A stretch of DNA of 64,000 bases from an uncultured Methanomassiliicoccales archaeon. GTDB lineage: Archaea; Thermoplasmatota; Thermoplasmata; Methanomassiliicoccales; Methanomethylophilaceae. Below are positions 23,599 through 32,773 of this stretch, in pieces. A model generated the notes under the pieces. That model saw nothing but the letters and a program-made list of their open reading frames with translations, had not been told where the DNA came from and made no database searches. The stretch spans positions 124,001 to 188,000 of the forward strand of contig CAUFXM010000004.1 of NCBI GenBank assembly GCA_959597175.1, written 5' to 3'. The position numbers and the translations under genes were made by a program. The stretch's first letter is position 1; each line of letters begins with the position of its first letter.

Positions 23599-26547
23599 TC
23601 ACTCCGCCGGCGAGATGCCGATGGTGATGTCCTTGCCGGTGACGTCCCAGGTCTTGACCTCGGCGCCCTTGGGTTCGGATGTGAAGGTCAGCGACTTCGC
23701 CCTGACCTCGTTGGAGATGTGGTCCTTCCAGGTCTCGAAGAGGCCGATGAGTCTCTCCTCGGCGGATACCTCGCAGGTGATGAATTGCTCTACGTTGAGC
23801 TTCATGTCCTTGCGCATCTGCTGGATCCTCCTGATGAGCTCCCTGGCGTAGCCCTCCGCCTCGATCTCGGGGGTGACGCTGAAGTCGATGAACAGCGTGC
23901 CCTCCTCGAACTCGACGGGCTCTATGTCGGCCGTGGCCGGTATCTCGTCCTTCCCGAGGTAGACTACTTTCTTCACGTTGGCCTGGTCCTCGAGGACCCC
24001 CTCGAACCTCTTGACGGCGGCGTTCACGCCCGCGTCGTTGCCGCGGACGAAGATCTGCAGGAGGGGCCATCTGAGCTTGGATCCCATCTTCGCCCTCTCG
24101 GCGGCGACCAGGTCCACGATGCCGCGGACCAGGGACATGCTGTGCTCCAGCTCGTCGTCGATGAGGCTCCGGTCGCATTTCGGCCAGTCCTCCATGTGCA
24201 CCGTCAGGAGCTTGCCTCCCATGTGCTGGTAGACCTCCTCCGCGATGTACGGGGCGATGGGGGCCAGGACCAGGGCGGTTCTCATGATGGCGTACTCCAG
24301 GGTGAAGTACGAGGCGTTCTTGTCCTTCTCCATGTCGGCGTCCTCGGACCAGGACCTGTCCCTGACGAGGCAGACGTACCATCTGGACAGGTCCTCCATG
24401 ATGTAGTCGTCCAGCATCCTGGCGAGCTTGTGCAGCTCCCTGGACTCGAGGAACTCCGTCGCGGATGCGACCATCTTCTCCGTCCTGGAGATCATCCAGC
24501 GGTCCTCGTCCCTGAGGTACGGGGACATCTCCTCCATGGTGTGCGCATCGGGGTCGTAGCCGTCGATGAGCATGTATGTGGATGAGAAGTTCACCACGTT
24601 CCAGTAGGTGTTGAGGACCTTCCTGGCGTTCTTGGGGCCGTCCTTCTGGAAGGCGGTGTCCTCCCAGGGCGCGTTGCTCTTGATGAGGTAGTATCTGAGG
24701 GAGTCCGCCCCGACCTGGTCGATGAGATCCAGGGGTTCGATGACGTTGCCCAGGGACTTCGACATCTTCTGGCCCTTGGGGTCCAGCACCCATCCGTGCA
24801 TCATGACCTCGTCGTAGGGTGCGCGGTCGAAGGAGATCACGCCGGCTCCCAGCTGGGAGTAGAACCATCCGCGGGTCTGGTCATGGGCCTCCACTATGAA
24901 CCTGGGGGGCCACCAGAGGTCGAACTCGTCCTTCCTCCTGGGGTATCCGAGGTCTGCCCAGGCGGCGACACCCGAGTCGAACCACACGTCCAGGACATCC
25001 TTCACCCTGTGCATGGTCTTCCCGCACTTGGGGCAGGTGAACGTGACGCCGTCGATCCAGGGTCTGTGGGTATCCATCCCGTCGGTGTATCCCTCGCCCT
25101 CCTTGAGCTCCTCGTACTGGCCGACGACCTTCCTGTTGCCGCACTCGCACTCCCAGACGGGCATCGGGATCCCCCAGTACCTCTGTCTGGAGATGCACCA
25201 GTCCCTGGCGCCCTCCACCCAGTTCCTCTCCCTGGTGGAGCCGGCCCAGTCCGGGACCCACTTCACGCGGTCGATCTCGGACAGCATCTCGTCCTTAATG
25301 TCCGGGACGGTGATGAACCACTGCCTGGTGTTCCTGTAGATGATGGGGGACTTGCATCTCCAGCAGTGTCCGTACCTGTGCTTGATCTTGGCGGAGTTGT
25401 AGAGCAGGCCCTTCTCGTCCAGATACCTGATCACATCGTCGGCGACGGTCTTGACCTTCTTCCCAGCCATCATCGGGAACTCGTCGGTGTACCTGCCGTT
25501 CTCCGCCACGGGGCAGAACGGGGCGATGCCGTACCTCTTCCCGGTCTCGTAGTCGTCGGGACCGTGTCCGGGCGCGGTGTGGACCAGCCCGGTGTTGTCC
25601 TTCTCCACGTAGTCGGCGAGCAGGACCCTCCAGGACCACTCGCTGGACGGTGCCGCCTCCAGCTCGAACGGGGGCATGTAGTCGAGCCCCTCCAGCTGCG
25701 CGCCCTTCATCCTCTCGACCACCTCGTAGGAGTCGTAGCCACCCTTCTGCATGACGTATTCCGCCTGGGACTCCAGGATGATGACCTCCTCGGAGCCTTT
25801 CTCCCCGGACATCCTCACGCGGGCGTATTCGAAGTCGGGGTGGACCGCCACGGCCATGTTGGCCGCCAGGGTCCAGGGGGTGGTGGTCCAGATCAGGAGG
25901 GATCCGGTCCCGTCCCTCAGGGGGAACCTCACCATGATGGACGGATCGGTCTCGTCCCAGTACTCGATCTCCGCCTCTGCCAGGGCGGTCTCGCATCTGG
26001 GGCACCATGTGACCACCCTGCTGGACGGTTTGAGGAGACCCTTCTCCTCCGCCCTCTGGATGGTCCACCATGCCGACTCCAGGTAGTCCAGCTTGATGGT
26101 CTGGTACGGGTTCTCCCAGTCCATCCAGACCCCGAGCTGCTTGAACTGCTCGGTCATGTCCTTGCGAAGTCCCTGGGCGAAGTCCCTGCAGGTCGTCACG
26201 AACTTGTCTATCCCCAGCTCCTCGATGTCCTTCTTGGAGTGGACCCCGATGTTCTTCTCGACCTTGACCTCGATGGGGAGGCCGTGCATGTCGTATCCCG
26301 GCTGGTCGCGTACGTTGTAGCCGCACATCCTCCAGTACCTGATGAGTATGTCCTTGACGGTCTTGTTCATAGCCGTCCCCAGGTGGATGGCACCGGTGGT
26401 GTACGGGGGCCCGTCGACGAAGTAGAACCTCTCCCCGTCGGCCCTGAGCTCCTTCGTCTTGTGATACGCGTCTGTCTCGTCCCAGTAGTCCTGGACATCC
26501 CTCTCGATGCCCTTGGCGTCATAATTCGCACGGATCTGCTTTATCAT
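23599..26547 (-). CDS. ileS: Isoleucine--tRNA ligase
   Basis: Class I synthetase of 982 residues. The HIGH-like motif is HLGTAMNKT (about residues 56-64), and the tRNA-binding KMSKS motif is intact as GQKMSKSLGNVIEP (about 593-606). Two zinc-binding clusters with CEC and CPKC are seen in the insertion near residue 500. The editing domain and the C-terminal anticodon-binding region are complete. The start is at an ATG about 60 bases after an AT-rich TTTTTAACATATG element. It contrasts with the valS gene in this window, whose KMSKS loop is degenerate. Confidence 0.96.
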   Translation of the reverse strand: MIKQIRANYDAKGIERDVQDYWDETDAYHKTKELRADGERFYFVDGPPYTTGAIHLGTAMNKTVKDILIRYWRMCGYNVRDQPGYDMHGLPIEVKVEKNIGVHSKKDIEELGIDKFVTTCRDFAQGLRKDMTEQFKQLGVWMDWENPYQTIKLDYLESAWWTIQRAEEKGLLKPSSRVVTWCPRCETALAEAEIEYWDETDPSIMVRFPLRDGTGSLLIWTTTPWTLAANMAVAVHPDFEYARVRMSGEKGSEEVIILESQAEYVMQKGGYDSYEVVERMKGAQLEGLDYMPPFELEAAPSSEWSWRVLLADYVEKDNTGLVHTAPGHGPDDYETGKRYGIAPFCPVAENGRYTDEFPMMAGKKVKTVADDVIRYLDEKGLLYNSAKIKHRYGHCWRCKSPIIYRNTRQWFITVPDIKDEMLSEIDRVKWVPDWAGSTRERNWVEGARDWCISRQRYWGIPMPVWECECGNRKVVGQYEELKEGEGYTDGMDTHRPWIDGVTFTCPKCGKTMHRVKDVLDVWFDSGVAAWADLGYPRRKDEFDLWWPPRFIVEAHDQTRGWFYSQLGAGVISFDRAPYDEVMMHGWVLDPKGQKMSKSLGNVIEPLDLIDQVGADSLRYYLIKSNAPWEDTAFQKDGPKNARKVLNTYWNVVNFSSTYMLIDGYDPDAHTMEEMSPYLRDEDRWMISRTEKMVASATEFLESRELHKLARMLDDYIMEDLSRWYVCLVRDRSWSEDADMEKDKNASYFTLEYAIMRTALVLAPIAPYIAEEVYQHMGGKLLTVHMEDWPKCDRSLIDDELEHSMSLVRGIVDLVAAERAKMGSKLRWPLLQIFVRGNDAGVNAAVKRFEGVLEDQANVKKVVYLGKDEIPATADIEPVEFEEGTLFIDFSVTPEIEAEGYARELIRRIQQMRKDMKLNVEQFITCEVSAEERLIGLFETWKDHISNEVRAKSLTFTSEPKGAEVKTWDVTGKDITIGISPAE

Positions 26548-26628
26548 CGCATTCCCTCGTTTCCCGGGAGTTCTCTTTTCCCAGGGGTCGTTCGCGTGGC
26601 TATCCTGGCATATGTTAAAAAGGTAGTG

Positions 26629-26712
26629 GGGCCCCCATCGCGCTGCGACTGGCGCGACGACTGCAAGGCCGTCCGTGGACGAGGGATCCTGCGCAGGAAA
26701 GTCTGGGGGCCC
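26629..26712 (+). ncRNA. Candidate structured RNA with three hairpins closed by a 9-bp stem
   Basis: GGGCCCCCA (26629-26637) pairs perfectly with TGGGGGCCC (26704-26712). Inside are TCGCGC / GCGCGA (26638-26643 with 26652-26657), CGTC / GACG, and TCCT-GCGC-AGGA (26687-26698), with GACT / AGTC (26659-26662 with 26700-26703) joining the last two. The topology resembles a multi-branch RNA but there is no T-loop or anticodon arm, so it is not a normal tRNA. A TATA-like TATGTTAAAAAG lies just upstream on the plus strand, although closer than the usual promoter spacing. Confidence 0.35.
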
Positions 26713-26752
26713 TGACGGCCCAGGCCCGCAGGGAGATGTTTGTTCGCTCGGC

Positions 26753-26869
26753 TCAGAGTGTGAGCCAGGAGTACAGGAGGCAGACGACGATGACGACGGC
26801 GGCCACTCCCATGATGGTCAGGTTCTTACGTGCCATGTGTGCCCACAGGTCGGACTCGTTGAAATACAT
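26753..26869 (-). CDS. Possible small single-span membrane protein, 38 residues
   Basis: The peptide begins MYFNESDLWAHMARKNL and ends in one hydrophobic helix (MGVAAVVIVVCLLYSWL), the layout of a small membrane-complex subunit or regulator. A second ATG at codon 12 would still keep the helix. There is no convincing ribosome binding site, and codon statistics cannot be judged at this length. It lies between ileS and a MATE gene on the minus strand. Confidence 0.4.
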   Translation of the reverse strand: MYFNESDLWAHMARKNLTIMGVAAVVIVVCLLYSWLTL

Positions 26870-26967
26870 TAGGTTGGTTGCGCACGTCCCCCTTGAGACG
26901 ATGCGCACGTCAACGGGCACCCATCGTTCCGTTAGCTTTAATAGCCGTCCCGACAGGGCGGGATAGG

Positions 26968-28344
26968 ATGACCGAGGCCAGAGACAACACCGGCAACATC
27001 CTGGGCGATCCCAGGAGGTCCTTGATTGCCATGGTCGTCCCGATAGCTATCGGGATGATAGTTCAGTCCCTGAACAACTTCGTCGATGCCATCTGGGTGT
27101 CCGGCATAGGCACCGGTGCCCTGGCCGCCACCGGGATAGTGTTCCCGTTCTTCTTCATCCTCATCGGGATAGGGAACGGCCTCGGCGTCGGGGCCTCACA
27201 GGCGATAGCCAGGCGCATCGGCGTCGGGGACAGGGAAGGTGCCAGCAGGGTCGCTGCCCAGGTCCTGGTCATAGGCGTGGCCGTAGGGTTCGTGCTGACC
27301 GCCCTGTTCGCGCTGCTGGCAGAGCCGATATTCATCGCATCGGGGGCGGGCCAGTACCTGGAGGAGACGATGGCGTACGGTCTCCCGATCATGCTGTGCG
27401 CGCCGATCTACATGGTCAGCTTCATCTTCAGCGCCCTGATAAGGTCCGAAGGTGCGGCGAAGAGGTCCATGGTCATCCAGGTGGCGGGCGTATCCGCGCA
27501 CCTGGTCCTCGACCCGGTCCTGATATTCGGTCTCGGGATGGGGGTCGGGGGAGCGGCGGTCGCCAGTGCCATGGCCATGATCGTCGCATCCGCAATGGCA
27601 TTTGTCTACTACTCGCGCGGGGACATGTACGTAAGGCTCTCGTTCCGCGGGTTCAGGTTCGACCGCGGGCTGGACATCGACATCCTGAGGGTCGGTCTCC
27701 CCGCATCCCTGGAGATGGTGCTCCTGTCCGTCTCCACGCTGTTCATGAACATGATCATAGAGTCGGTGGACCCTGTCAACGGCATAGCCACGTACACCAC
27801 GGGGTGGAGGATACTGGACCTCCTCATGGTTGTGGCGGTGTCCTTCGGTTCCGCGCTGGTGCCGATAAGTGCCGCGGCATACGGGCAGGGGAGCTACGAG
27901 AGGGTGCGTTCCGTCTACGCATATGCGCTGAGGTACGGCGTCTCTGTCATGGTCGCGATCACAGTGGTCGCGATCATCGCGGCCCCTCTGCTGGTCCACA
28001 TGTTCACGTACACGGGATCCGCCGCCGACCTGTCTGAGGAGATGACACGCTTCGTCAGGATAGGGTGCCTGTTCCTGCCGTTCTCCATGGTCGGGATACT
28101 GACATCGAGCCTGTTCCAGTCCGTGGGGAGGGGGATGTGGTCCCTGGGTGCAACGACCCTCCGCAACTTCATCCGCGTACCGCTATGCTACTGTCTGGCC
28201 CTCACGGGTTCCCTGTCCATGGTCTGGTGGGGTGTGACCGCCGGCGAGGTCATCGGCACCACGATCGTCGCATTCGCCGGTGTGGCGATGCTGGGGATCC
28301 TCCGCAGGGACATGGGGAGGGACGACCAGGATGGTTGCCAGTGA
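26968..28344 (+). CDS. MATE-family efflux transporter
   Basis: The 458-residue membrane protein has twelve predicted hydrophobic segments. The first half opens with MVVPIAIGMIVQSLNNFVDAIWVSGIG, and the second begins RVGLPASLEMVLLSVSTLFMNMIIESV, the usual MATE half repeat. It should export cationic compounds by sodium or proton antiport. The start at 26968 lies about 28 bases after TTTAATAG, suggesting a leaderless transcript. Unlike the other MATE gene (18.6 kb) it has no adjacent regulator. Confidence 0.88.
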   Translation: MTEARDNTGNILGDPRRSLIAMVVPIAIGMIVQSLNNFVDAIWVSGIGTGALAATGIVFPFFFILIGIGNGLGVGASQAIARRIGVGDREGASRVAAQVLVIGVAVGFVLTALFALLAEPIFIASGAGQYLEETMAYGLPIMLCAPIYMVSFIFSALIRSEGAAKRSMVIQVAGVSAHLVLDPVLIFGLGMGVGGAAVASAMAMIVASAMAFVYYSRGDMYVRLSFRGFRFDRGLDIDILRVGLPASLEMVLLSVSTLFMNMIIESVDPVNGIATYTTGWRILDLLMVVAVSFGSALVPISAAAYGQGSYERVRSVYAYALRYGVSVMVAITVVAIIAAPLLVHMFTYTGSAADLSEEMTRFVRIGCLFLPFSMVGILTSSLFQSVGRGMWSLGATTLRNFIRVPLCYCLALTGSLSMVWWGVTAGEVIGTTIVAFAGVAMLGILRRDMGRDDQDGCQ

Positions 28345-28531
28345 CGGGCCGGAAGCACCTTCCCAATCGCCGGATCACAAGAGCGCCGATGACGGCGGCG
28401 GAATCCGTCGCGAACGAATCGTGTCCCCGTCCATATGCACCAGGTAAGGCTGACTGGGAGAACGAGGCGGATCACCGCCATCCGCACCAGTCGTCTCGAT
28501 GCCCGACCCAAACCGCAAGCATCGGGGCCCC

Positions 28532-29248
28532 TCACGGGTCCGTGAGGATCCTCATTATCACGAGGTTGGCGAGGGTCATGCCGAAGACCGCCGGTACGGT
28601 CGGCAGGGAACCCAGGATGCTCTTCCCGTGATCGTCCCTCTCCGTGGGTACGGATATCGGCTTCTCCTCGGAGAACACGCATGTTATGTCCGACACATCG
28701 TACCCGCGCAGTCCCTTCCTCACCGATGCCGCCAGGGGGCAGACCCTGGTGCGGTCCAGCCTGTCGACCCTCACGTACTGGGTGTCCAGGTGGAGGGCGG
28801 CCCCCATGGATGAGTAGGTCGGAATCCTCCTGACGGACGCCTCCTTAAGGAGGGAGACTTTGCATCTCACGGTGTCTATCGCATCAACCAGTATGTCGTA
28901 GTCCCCGGACAGAATGCCGTCGACCGTGTCGTCTCCGACGAGGAGGGGCAGCCCCTCGACGTCTATCTCGGGATTGATGCTCCGCGCCCTCTCGCATGCC
29001 ACCTCGGCCTTGGGCCTTCCGACGGTTTCCGTGGTCGCCAGTATCTGACGGTTCAGGTTGCTCCCGCTGAAAGTGTCTGCGTCGACCACCCTGATCCTCC
29101 CGACCCCAGCGCGGACCAGCCCCTCCAGCGCGTATCCGCCCACGGCTCCCGCACCGCATAGGATGACCGAGGCCCTGTGAAGTCTCTCCACCCCCTCGTC
29201 GCCGACGAGCATCCCTGTCCTCTGGGATATGTCGGTCACCGTATGCAC
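28532..29248 (-). CDS. tcdA: ThiF/MoeB-family protein, probable tRNA threonylcarbamoyladenosine dehydratase TcdA
   Basis: This ATP-dependent E1-like enzyme probably cyclises the threonylcarbamoyl group on tRNA position 37. The 238-residue length fits TcdA. The nucleotide motif GAGAVGGYALEGLVRAGVGRIRVVDAD is at about residues 31-57, NLNRQILATTETVGRPKAEVA follows, and the aspartate of DILVDAIDTV comes near 117. The start overlaps the TatD gene end by 13 bp, so both are made from one transcript. Confidence 0.85.
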   Translation of the reverse strand: MHTVTDISQRTGMLVGDEGVERLHRASVILCGAGAVGGYALEGLVRAGVGRIRVVDADTFSGSNLNRQILATTETVGRPKAEVACERARSINPEIDVEGLPLLVGDDTVDGILSGDYDILVDAIDTVRCKVSLLKEASVRRIPTYSSMGAALHLDTQYVRVDRLDRTRVCPLAASVRKGLRGYDVSDITCVFSEEKPISVPTERDDHGKSILGSLPTVPAVFGMTLANLVIMRILTDP

Positions 29249-29946
29249 CTCCGGGCGTTATCCAGGGAGAGACTCATGAGCTGCCCCGGGTCAGCACCGA
29301 CCCTGGTCCCGAGGGCGTAGGCGAACCCTGCCATCCCGGTGAACCCGGGGGGAGTGTACGGCGAGTCCGACTCCAGGAGCAGCCTTTCCTCGGGAATCGA
29401 TGAGAACAGCCGGATGAGGCGCCTGTCGGACCTGGCGAGGATCCGCGGGTTCAGGGAGAACATGCAACCGGCATCGGCGAACGGCTTCACATAGCTCTCC
29501 GACGAGAACGAGTGCAGGATGACGGATCTGCATCCTGCACCTCTCCTCCTCACGACGTCCAGGACATCCTTCTCGCAACCGACCATGTGGATGTTCGCAG
29601 TCCTTCCGAACTCGGAGGTCAGGGACATCTGCTCCTCGAATGCGGGTCTCTGGTCGATGACGTCCCCGCGTTTGGAGTCCAGTCCGATCTCGCCCACGTT
29701 CGCCTCCCAGTCCGATGACAGGATGGACCTTAGCCGTTCGGAGACGGACCCGTCCCATCCGTCAGCATACCAGGGATGTACCCCGTAGAACCTGACCACC
29801 CCCTCTGTTCCAGACATGGTCGTCCACTCGGAAGCTCTGGATGTGCATCCCATGAGGATCCCTGCATCCCCTATGTCCGGATACCCGGAACCCGGTTCGG
29901 TTATGTGGATGTGGGCGTCTGCGAATAGCGGGTCCGGCCGGTCCAT
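29236..29946 (-). CDS. tatD: TatD-family metal-dependent hydrolase
   Basis: The 236-residue TIM-barrel hydrolase has the metal motif ADAHIHITEPG at the start, YGVHPWYAD (about residue 55), VGEIGLDSKRGD with the catalytic Glu (about 90), NIHMVG (about 120) and ESDSPY (about 197). TatD proteins have DNase or exonuclease activity in several organisms. It is shorter than the usual 255-260 residues. The ATG at 29946 was chosen over a GTG two codons upstream. It is co-transcribed with tcdA. Confidence 0.82.
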   Translation of the reverse strand: MDRPDPLFADAHIHITEPGSGYPDIGDAGILMGCTSRASEWTTMSGTEGVVRFYGVHPWYADGWDGSVSERLRSILSSDWEANVGEIGLDSKRGDVIDQRPAFEEQMSLTSEFGRTANIHMVGCEKDVLDVVRRRGAGCRSVILHSFSSESYVKPFADAGCMFSLNPRILARSDRRLIRLFSSIPEERLLLESDSPYTPPGFTGMAGFAYALGTRVGADPGQLMSLSLDNARRCIR

Positions 29947-30041
29947 GGGCACGGGATGGATACGTAGCCGAAAAAGTCACCGATTCCAGATTTAGTCTTG
30001 ATTATATTTTTTTAATTGAGCCTAAATCATTAAATACTTTC

Positions 30042-30057
30042 TTTAGGATGTCCTAAA
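30042..30057. promoter_or_regulatory. DtxR-like palindrome before the DUF3793 gene
   Basis: TTTAGGATGTCCTAAA is a perfect 16-base palindrome ending four bases before the start codon. Its core TTAGG-N4-CCTAA matches half of the DtxR/IdeR iron box (TTAGGTTAGCCTAA). A further CCTAAAT half-site lies at 30021-30027. Metal-dependent repression by a DtxR-type protein is inferred. Confidence 0.5.
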
Positions 30058-30061
30058 CACC

Positions 30062-30727
30062 ATGAGGTCGGAGATCGACGATGCTAAGGGGGGAAGGGGA
30101 CTTTCCGACATAGTTATCCATGAGCCGGGCGCCTTCGAAACCGAGACATGCCCCGAAGGCGCCGAAACCTCCGTTCCGGACCTCCACATGCGCATCGTGC
30201 GTCATTGCGCCCCGACTCTCGCAGGACTGAAGTGCGGGAGCATGTTCAGGGTGAACTCCGACCCTCGTGGTATTCTCGAGCAGGTGTCCGCACTGGAGTA
30301 CGAGCTGTCCCATCGCGGACTGAGGATGGACGTCCTGGTGGTGGACGGAAGCGGGTGTCTCCTGTACGTGTACCGCCCCAGGCTCCTGGAGTCCCGTCTG
30401 CGCGATCCGGAGGTCAGGGACTTCCTGTCATGCTACGGATACGTCGCAACGAGCTGCTCGTCCACTCTGGCGGAGCTCTTCGACAGGTTCTGCCACTGCC
30501 CCACCGTCCCGCCGGAGGTGGGGGTGTTCCTTGATTACCCCATGGAGGACATACGCGGTTACATAGAGAACGAGGGCAGGTGCTCCAGATGCATCGGGTG
30601 CTGGAAGGTCTACGGGGACGTCGAATCGGCCGAGAGGCGCTTCCAGAGCTACAAGCGCTGCCGCGACGTCTTCTCGAGAAGGTTGGCCGAGGGATGCAGC
30701 CTGGTGAAGCTCACCGTAAGGTGTTAA
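30062..30727 (+). CDS. DUF3793 family protein
   Basis: The 221-residue protein has the family blocks RHCAPTLAGLKCGSMFRV (about residues 46-63), LLYVYRPRLLESRLRDPEVRDFL, PEVGVFLDYPMEDIRGYIEN and GCWKVYGDVESAERRFQSYKRCRDVF. DUF3793 proteins are of unknown function and are often found with flavodoxin or iron-transport genes in anaerobes. The strong cysteine content fits iron-related work. The gene starts immediately after a DtxR-like palindrome, so its expression is probably metal-controlled. Confidence 0.85.
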   Translation: MRSEIDDAKGGRGLSDIVIHEPGAFETETCPEGAETSVPDLHMRIVRHCAPTLAGLKCGSMFRVNSDPRGILEQVSALEYELSHRGLRMDVLVVDGSGCLLYVYRPRLLESRLRDPEVRDFLSCYGYVATSCSSTLAELFDRFCHCPTVPPEVGVFLDYPMEDIRGYIENEGRCSRCIGCWKVYGDVESAERRFQSYKRCRDVFSRRLAEGCSLVKLTVRC

Positions 30728-30747
30728 ATCAGACTCTTGATCCTTGA

Positions 30748-31776
30748 TCAGAACCACTGGTCCAGGGACCTTTGCTTCCTTCTGTCCGACTCCGCCTTCC
30801 TGGCCGCCTCTATCTTGTTGATAACGGTGGTGACCCTGTCGGCGGAGAATCCGTAGTCGGTCATCAGCTCGAGCACGCCGTCGGCGTCCATCGTGCCTGT
30901 CTTCACGGAATAATCGTCGGACTTCGGGCCGTTCAGGAAGATGGCCCTCACGTCCTCGTAGCCGGGGATGTCGAACCCCTGCTTCTCGATCACCGTCTCC
31001 AGGTCGCCGTGCTTCTGTATCAGCTTCAATCCCTTCTTGGGCCCGATCCCGGGGACGCCGGGGTTGAAGTCGGTACCGATCATGATGCACACGTCCACCA
31101 GCTGCTCCCTCGTCACCCCGAGGTCGGAGAGCATCTTCTGGGAGTCGATGATCTCCGTCTTCACATCCTTGTACACGCTCTTGCCGGGGACCTTCCTCCT
31201 TCCGGAGATGGTGAGGTTCCTGACCAGCAGCGGCGCTCCGAAGAGGATGGAGTCGAAGTCCTGGGATGCGGAGGCGTACACGTCGCCCTTCATGCACATG
31301 TACGCGCCCTGGGCCTCGCCGTCGCTGGGAGCCTGGACCACAGGGATGCCCATCAGGGTGAGCAGCTCCTTGGAGGTCTCCAGTATCTCCGGGGTCATCC
31401 TGGAGGTCTGCTGGGCCTTCGAGAACGCCTTCTTGAGGTCGCCCTCCTCCAGGGCCTGCTGGTACTCCTCCATGGCCTTCTCCCTGCGGGCTATGCGCTC
31501 CTCGATGGTGCCCGCCTTGAGAACGTTGGGCTTGCCGTCGAAGACGAACGACGGCTCTATGCCGGACTCTATGAGGTTGGCGGTGCGGTACAGCAGTCCG
31601 GAGAGGTGGGATGTGACCCTGCCCTGGGAGTCCTGGAGCGGCTTGCCGTCCGGCTGCCTGATGATGGAGAGGAACTGGAATATGGTGTTGTAGGCATCCA
31701 CGGCGACGGTCTTGCCCCTGAGTTCAGTGAGCTCGATCTCGCGGGCCTCGGTGATCGGGGACAGGTTCACTCCCAT
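30748..31776 (-). CDS. fen: Flap endonuclease 1
   Basis: FEN-1 removes 5' flaps during Okazaki fragment maturation and repair. The N domain starts MGVNLSPI and includes VAVDAYNTIFQFLS, and the I domain has the acidic metal residues in APSDGEAQGAYM and SASQDFDSILFG. The helix-hairpin-helix region follows as GTDFNPGVPGIGPKKGLKLI. The C-terminal QRSLDQWF is a PCNA-interacting PIP box. The 342-residue length is typical for archaea. Its start is 5 bases or so from the end of rpe on the same strand. Confidence 0.96.
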   Translation of the reverse strand: MGVNLSPITEAREIELTELRGKTVAVDAYNTIFQFLSIIRQPDGKPLQDSQGRVTSHLSGLLYRTANLIESGIEPSFVFDGKPNVLKAGTIEERIARREKAMEEYQQALEEGDLKKAFSKAQQTSRMTPEILETSKELLTLMGIPVVQAPSDGEAQGAYMCMKGDVYASASQDFDSILFGAPLLVRNLTISGRRKVPGKSVYKDVKTEIIDSQKMLSDLGVTREQLVDVCIMIGTDFNPGVPGIGPKKGLKLIQKHGDLETVIEKQGFDIPGYEDVRAIFLNGPKSDDYSVKTGTMDADGVLELMTDYGFSADRVTTVINKIEAARKAESDRRKQRSLDQWF

Positions 31777-31780
31777 CCGT

Positions 31781-32443
31781 TCACCCCCTGTTCGGTCCGT
31801 ATCCCTTCCATTGGGAGATCGTCGGGGCCATGTCGTCCAGCTTGAAAAGGGACGAACCGGCGACCAGCACCGACGCCCCGGCCTGGACGCATACCCTACC
31901 GGTCTCCGAGTTCACACCCCCGTCGACAGAGATCTCCAGTGACGGGTTGTTCTCGTCGGCCCATTCGCGGATCGTCCGCACCTTGGGCACGCACTCCGAT
32001 ATGAACGACTGTCCTCCGAAACCAGGGTGGACGGTCATGACGAGTGCGATGTCGGCCTCCCAGAGATAGGGTTCCACCTCCTGGAACGGGGTCTCGGGGT
32101 TGAGGGAGATCCCCACCTGCAGGCCCCGGTCCCTGATGCGGTCCATCGCCGCCTTGACATCGCCCTTCGCCTCGCAGTGGACGGTGATCATGTCGCACCC
32201 GGCGTCGGCGAAGTCGTCCACGTAGCGGACGGGGTCCTCGATCATCAGGTGGGCGTCGAACGGTATGTCGGAGCATCCGCGGATGGATCTGATGACCGGT
32301 GCCCCGAAGGTGATGTTGGGGACGAACATCCCGTCCATGACATCCAGATGCGCCCAGTCGGCGCCTGCCTTCTCCACACGGGTTAGCTCCTCTCCGAACC
32401 TGGAGAAGTCGGCCGAGAGCATGGACGGTGATACCTTGGTCAT
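31781..32443 (-). CDS. rpe: Ribulose-phosphate 3-epimerase
   Basis: This TIM-barrel enzyme interconverts ribulose 5-phosphate and xylulose 5-phosphate. The 220-residue protein begins MTKVSPSMLSADF with the catalytic-site Ser, and carries HLDVMDGMFVPNITFG, DAHLMIEDP, MTVHPGFGGQSFI and SVDGGVN near the C-terminus. The ATG at 32443 gives the family start; the longer open frame upstream is antisense to the next gene. It precedes fen on the same strand with a 4-base gap, so they may be co-transcribed. Confidence 0.93.
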   Translation of the reverse strand: MTKVSPSMLSADFSRFGEELTRVEKAGADWAHLDVMDGMFVPNITFGAPVIRSIRGCSDIPFDAHLMIEDPVRYVDDFADAGCDMITVHCEAKGDVKAAMDRIRDRGLQVGISLNPETPFQEVEPYLWEADIALVMTVHPGFGGQSFISECVPKVRTIREWADENNPSLEISVDGGVNSETGRVCVQAGASVLVAGSSLFKLDDMAPTISQWKGYGPNRG

Positions 32444-32560
32444 CGCGACCGCATGACATTGGGATGTAGAAAAAAGGTTCTTCAGCGAGTGGCCCGCATC
32501 CCAGGTTTCCGGGGCCCGAATCATCCAGTTACATATACTGGGCAGGATGTTCCAGTGGTC

Positions 32561-32773
32561 ATGGCATTGGCAAAGCACGGCACGACCGAGGAGTCCTGCG
32601 ACGTGGCGGGATGCGACAAGCCCGCGGAGAGGTCCCTGAACATGAAGCAGGTCGCGAAGACCAGTCTGAAGCTGAAGGACCCGGGTGTCCGCCAGGTCCA
32701 CCTGTGCAAGGAGCACTACAAGGCGTACAAGAAGGAGTCCAAGACCGACAGGGAACTGGACTCCTACTACTGA
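32561..32773 (+). CDS. Small zinc-finger-like protein, 70 residues
   Basis: The peptide has cysteine pairs ESCDVAGC (about residues 11-18) and VHLCKEH near residue 49, a likely treble-clef or zinc-ribbon fold, and a basic middle. A TATA-like ACATATACT lies 26 bases before the ATG, so the transcript is probably leaderless. It overlaps the RNase Z start as TGATG. An RNA-binding or RNA-processing role is plausible because of that pairing, but this is inference. Confidence 0.75.
   Translation: MALAKHGTTEESCDVAGCDKPAERSLNMKQVAKTSLKLKDPGVRQVHLCKEHYKAYKKESKTDRELDSYY

Noticed and set aside
28345..28531. Possible small gene or RNA between the MATE gene and tcdA
   Set aside because: Only a weak hairpin (CGATGC / GCATCG) is present, better explained as an end signal of the tcdA transcript.
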